A program made the translations under genes and the position numbers. From a bacterium (GTDB lineage: Bacteria > CSSED10-310 > JAJRTK01), in NCBI GenBank assembly GCA_024278345.1, contig JAJRTK010000422.1, forward strand, positions 1 to 7,383: 7,383 bases of DNA, read 5' to 3'. This document shows, piece after piece, positions 7,243 to 7,383 of the stretch; within the stretch, counting starts at the first letter, position 1; each line of letters starts with the position of its first letter. The notes below the pieces were generated by a model. It did no database searches. It saw only the letters and a program-made list of their open reading frames with translations, and had not been told where the DNA came from.

Positions 7243-7344
7243 CTATCTGTATGGGAGCTGTGCGGGGGACCTATCAGATCCGGTTGACAACTTCACCGCT
7301 GGGGCGGGCCTCCTTCCCGGCTCCGTGCAGCCCGGAGGGCGCTA

Positions 7345-7363
7345 CACCGGCAAGATGCCGGTG
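7345..7363. repeat. GC-rich 8-bp hairpin at right edge
   Basis: Perfect inverted repeat with arms CACCGGCA and TGCCGGTG around an AGA loop. A second short stem, CTCCG/CGGAG (7321-7337), lies next to it. This compact hairpin pair in non-coding DNA resembles dispersed repeat elements of GC-rich genomes or a terminator for an off-window gene, but no T-run follows. It differs in sequence from the left-edge element. Confidence 0.5.
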
Positions 7364-7383
7364 CCACCGTTTCGGCGAAGAAA

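Noticed and set aside
6094-7287. Open frame of 397 codons on the plus strand over the 5' part of copy A
   Set aside because: It is fully antisense to the well-supported kinase domain. Its translation has no recognisable motif and is rich in His, Arg, Pro and Gln, as expected of a shadow frame in GC-rich DNA.
7283-7288. TTGACA on the plus strand as a -35 box
   Set aside because: The bases 16-18 positions downstream are GC-rich (GGGCGGGCC), with no -10-like sequence, and the downstream part of the window holds no plus-strand gene start.

Overview
The window is a GC-rich bacterial segment (roughly 60% G+C by eye). It is almost filled by two large minus-strand genes that are clear paralogs of each other. 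Each encodes a soluble multidomain protein: an N-terminal Hanks-type Ser/Thr kinase, a central AAA_16/STAND-type ATPase with a MalT/PknK-like winged-helix region, and a C-terminal tetratricopeptide (TPR) array. This resembles mycobacterial PknK and the large 'serine/threonine-protein kinase' families of Myxococcota, Acidobacteriota, Planctomycetota and Verrucomicrobiota. The sequence alone does not decide the phylum.

Layout, in the direction of transcription (right to left): 7383-7243 is non-coding and carries a GC-rich hairpin repeat (7345-7363). A leader of about 225 bases (7242-7018) stays open in frame but looks untranslated and holds several small inverted repeats. Kinase-STAND-TPR gene A runs 7017-3979 (1012 aa). 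A gap of 173 bases (3978-3806) follows. Kinase-STAND-TPR gene B runs 3805-407 (1132 aa). A non-coding stretch (406-1) contains a 7-bp hairpin just after gene B and, at the far edge, a compact two-hairpin palindromic element (34-78) of the dispersed-repeat type. The pair is therefore bracketed by repeat-like DNA on both sides. No other gene, tRNA, rRNA, CRISPR or transposase was recognised.

Both proteins keep every key catalytic residue: kinase Lys, C-helix Glu, HRD, DFG and APE, and ATPase Walker A and Walker B. Both are therefore predicted to be active two-enzyme switches in which ligand or partner binding by the TPR sensor, gated by ATP in the STAND module, controls the kinase. By hand, the first 92 kinase residues are about 62% identical between the two. 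The copies differ in three structured ways. Gene B has five 40-residue TPR units against three in gene A. The kinase lobes carry an oppositely charged insert at the same place, basic in B and acidic in A. The C-terminal tails diverge except for a shared GSLFRGE motif. This fits duplication followed by sensor diversification. The stimulus, the phosphorylation targets and any partnership between the two proteins cannot be read from the sequence.
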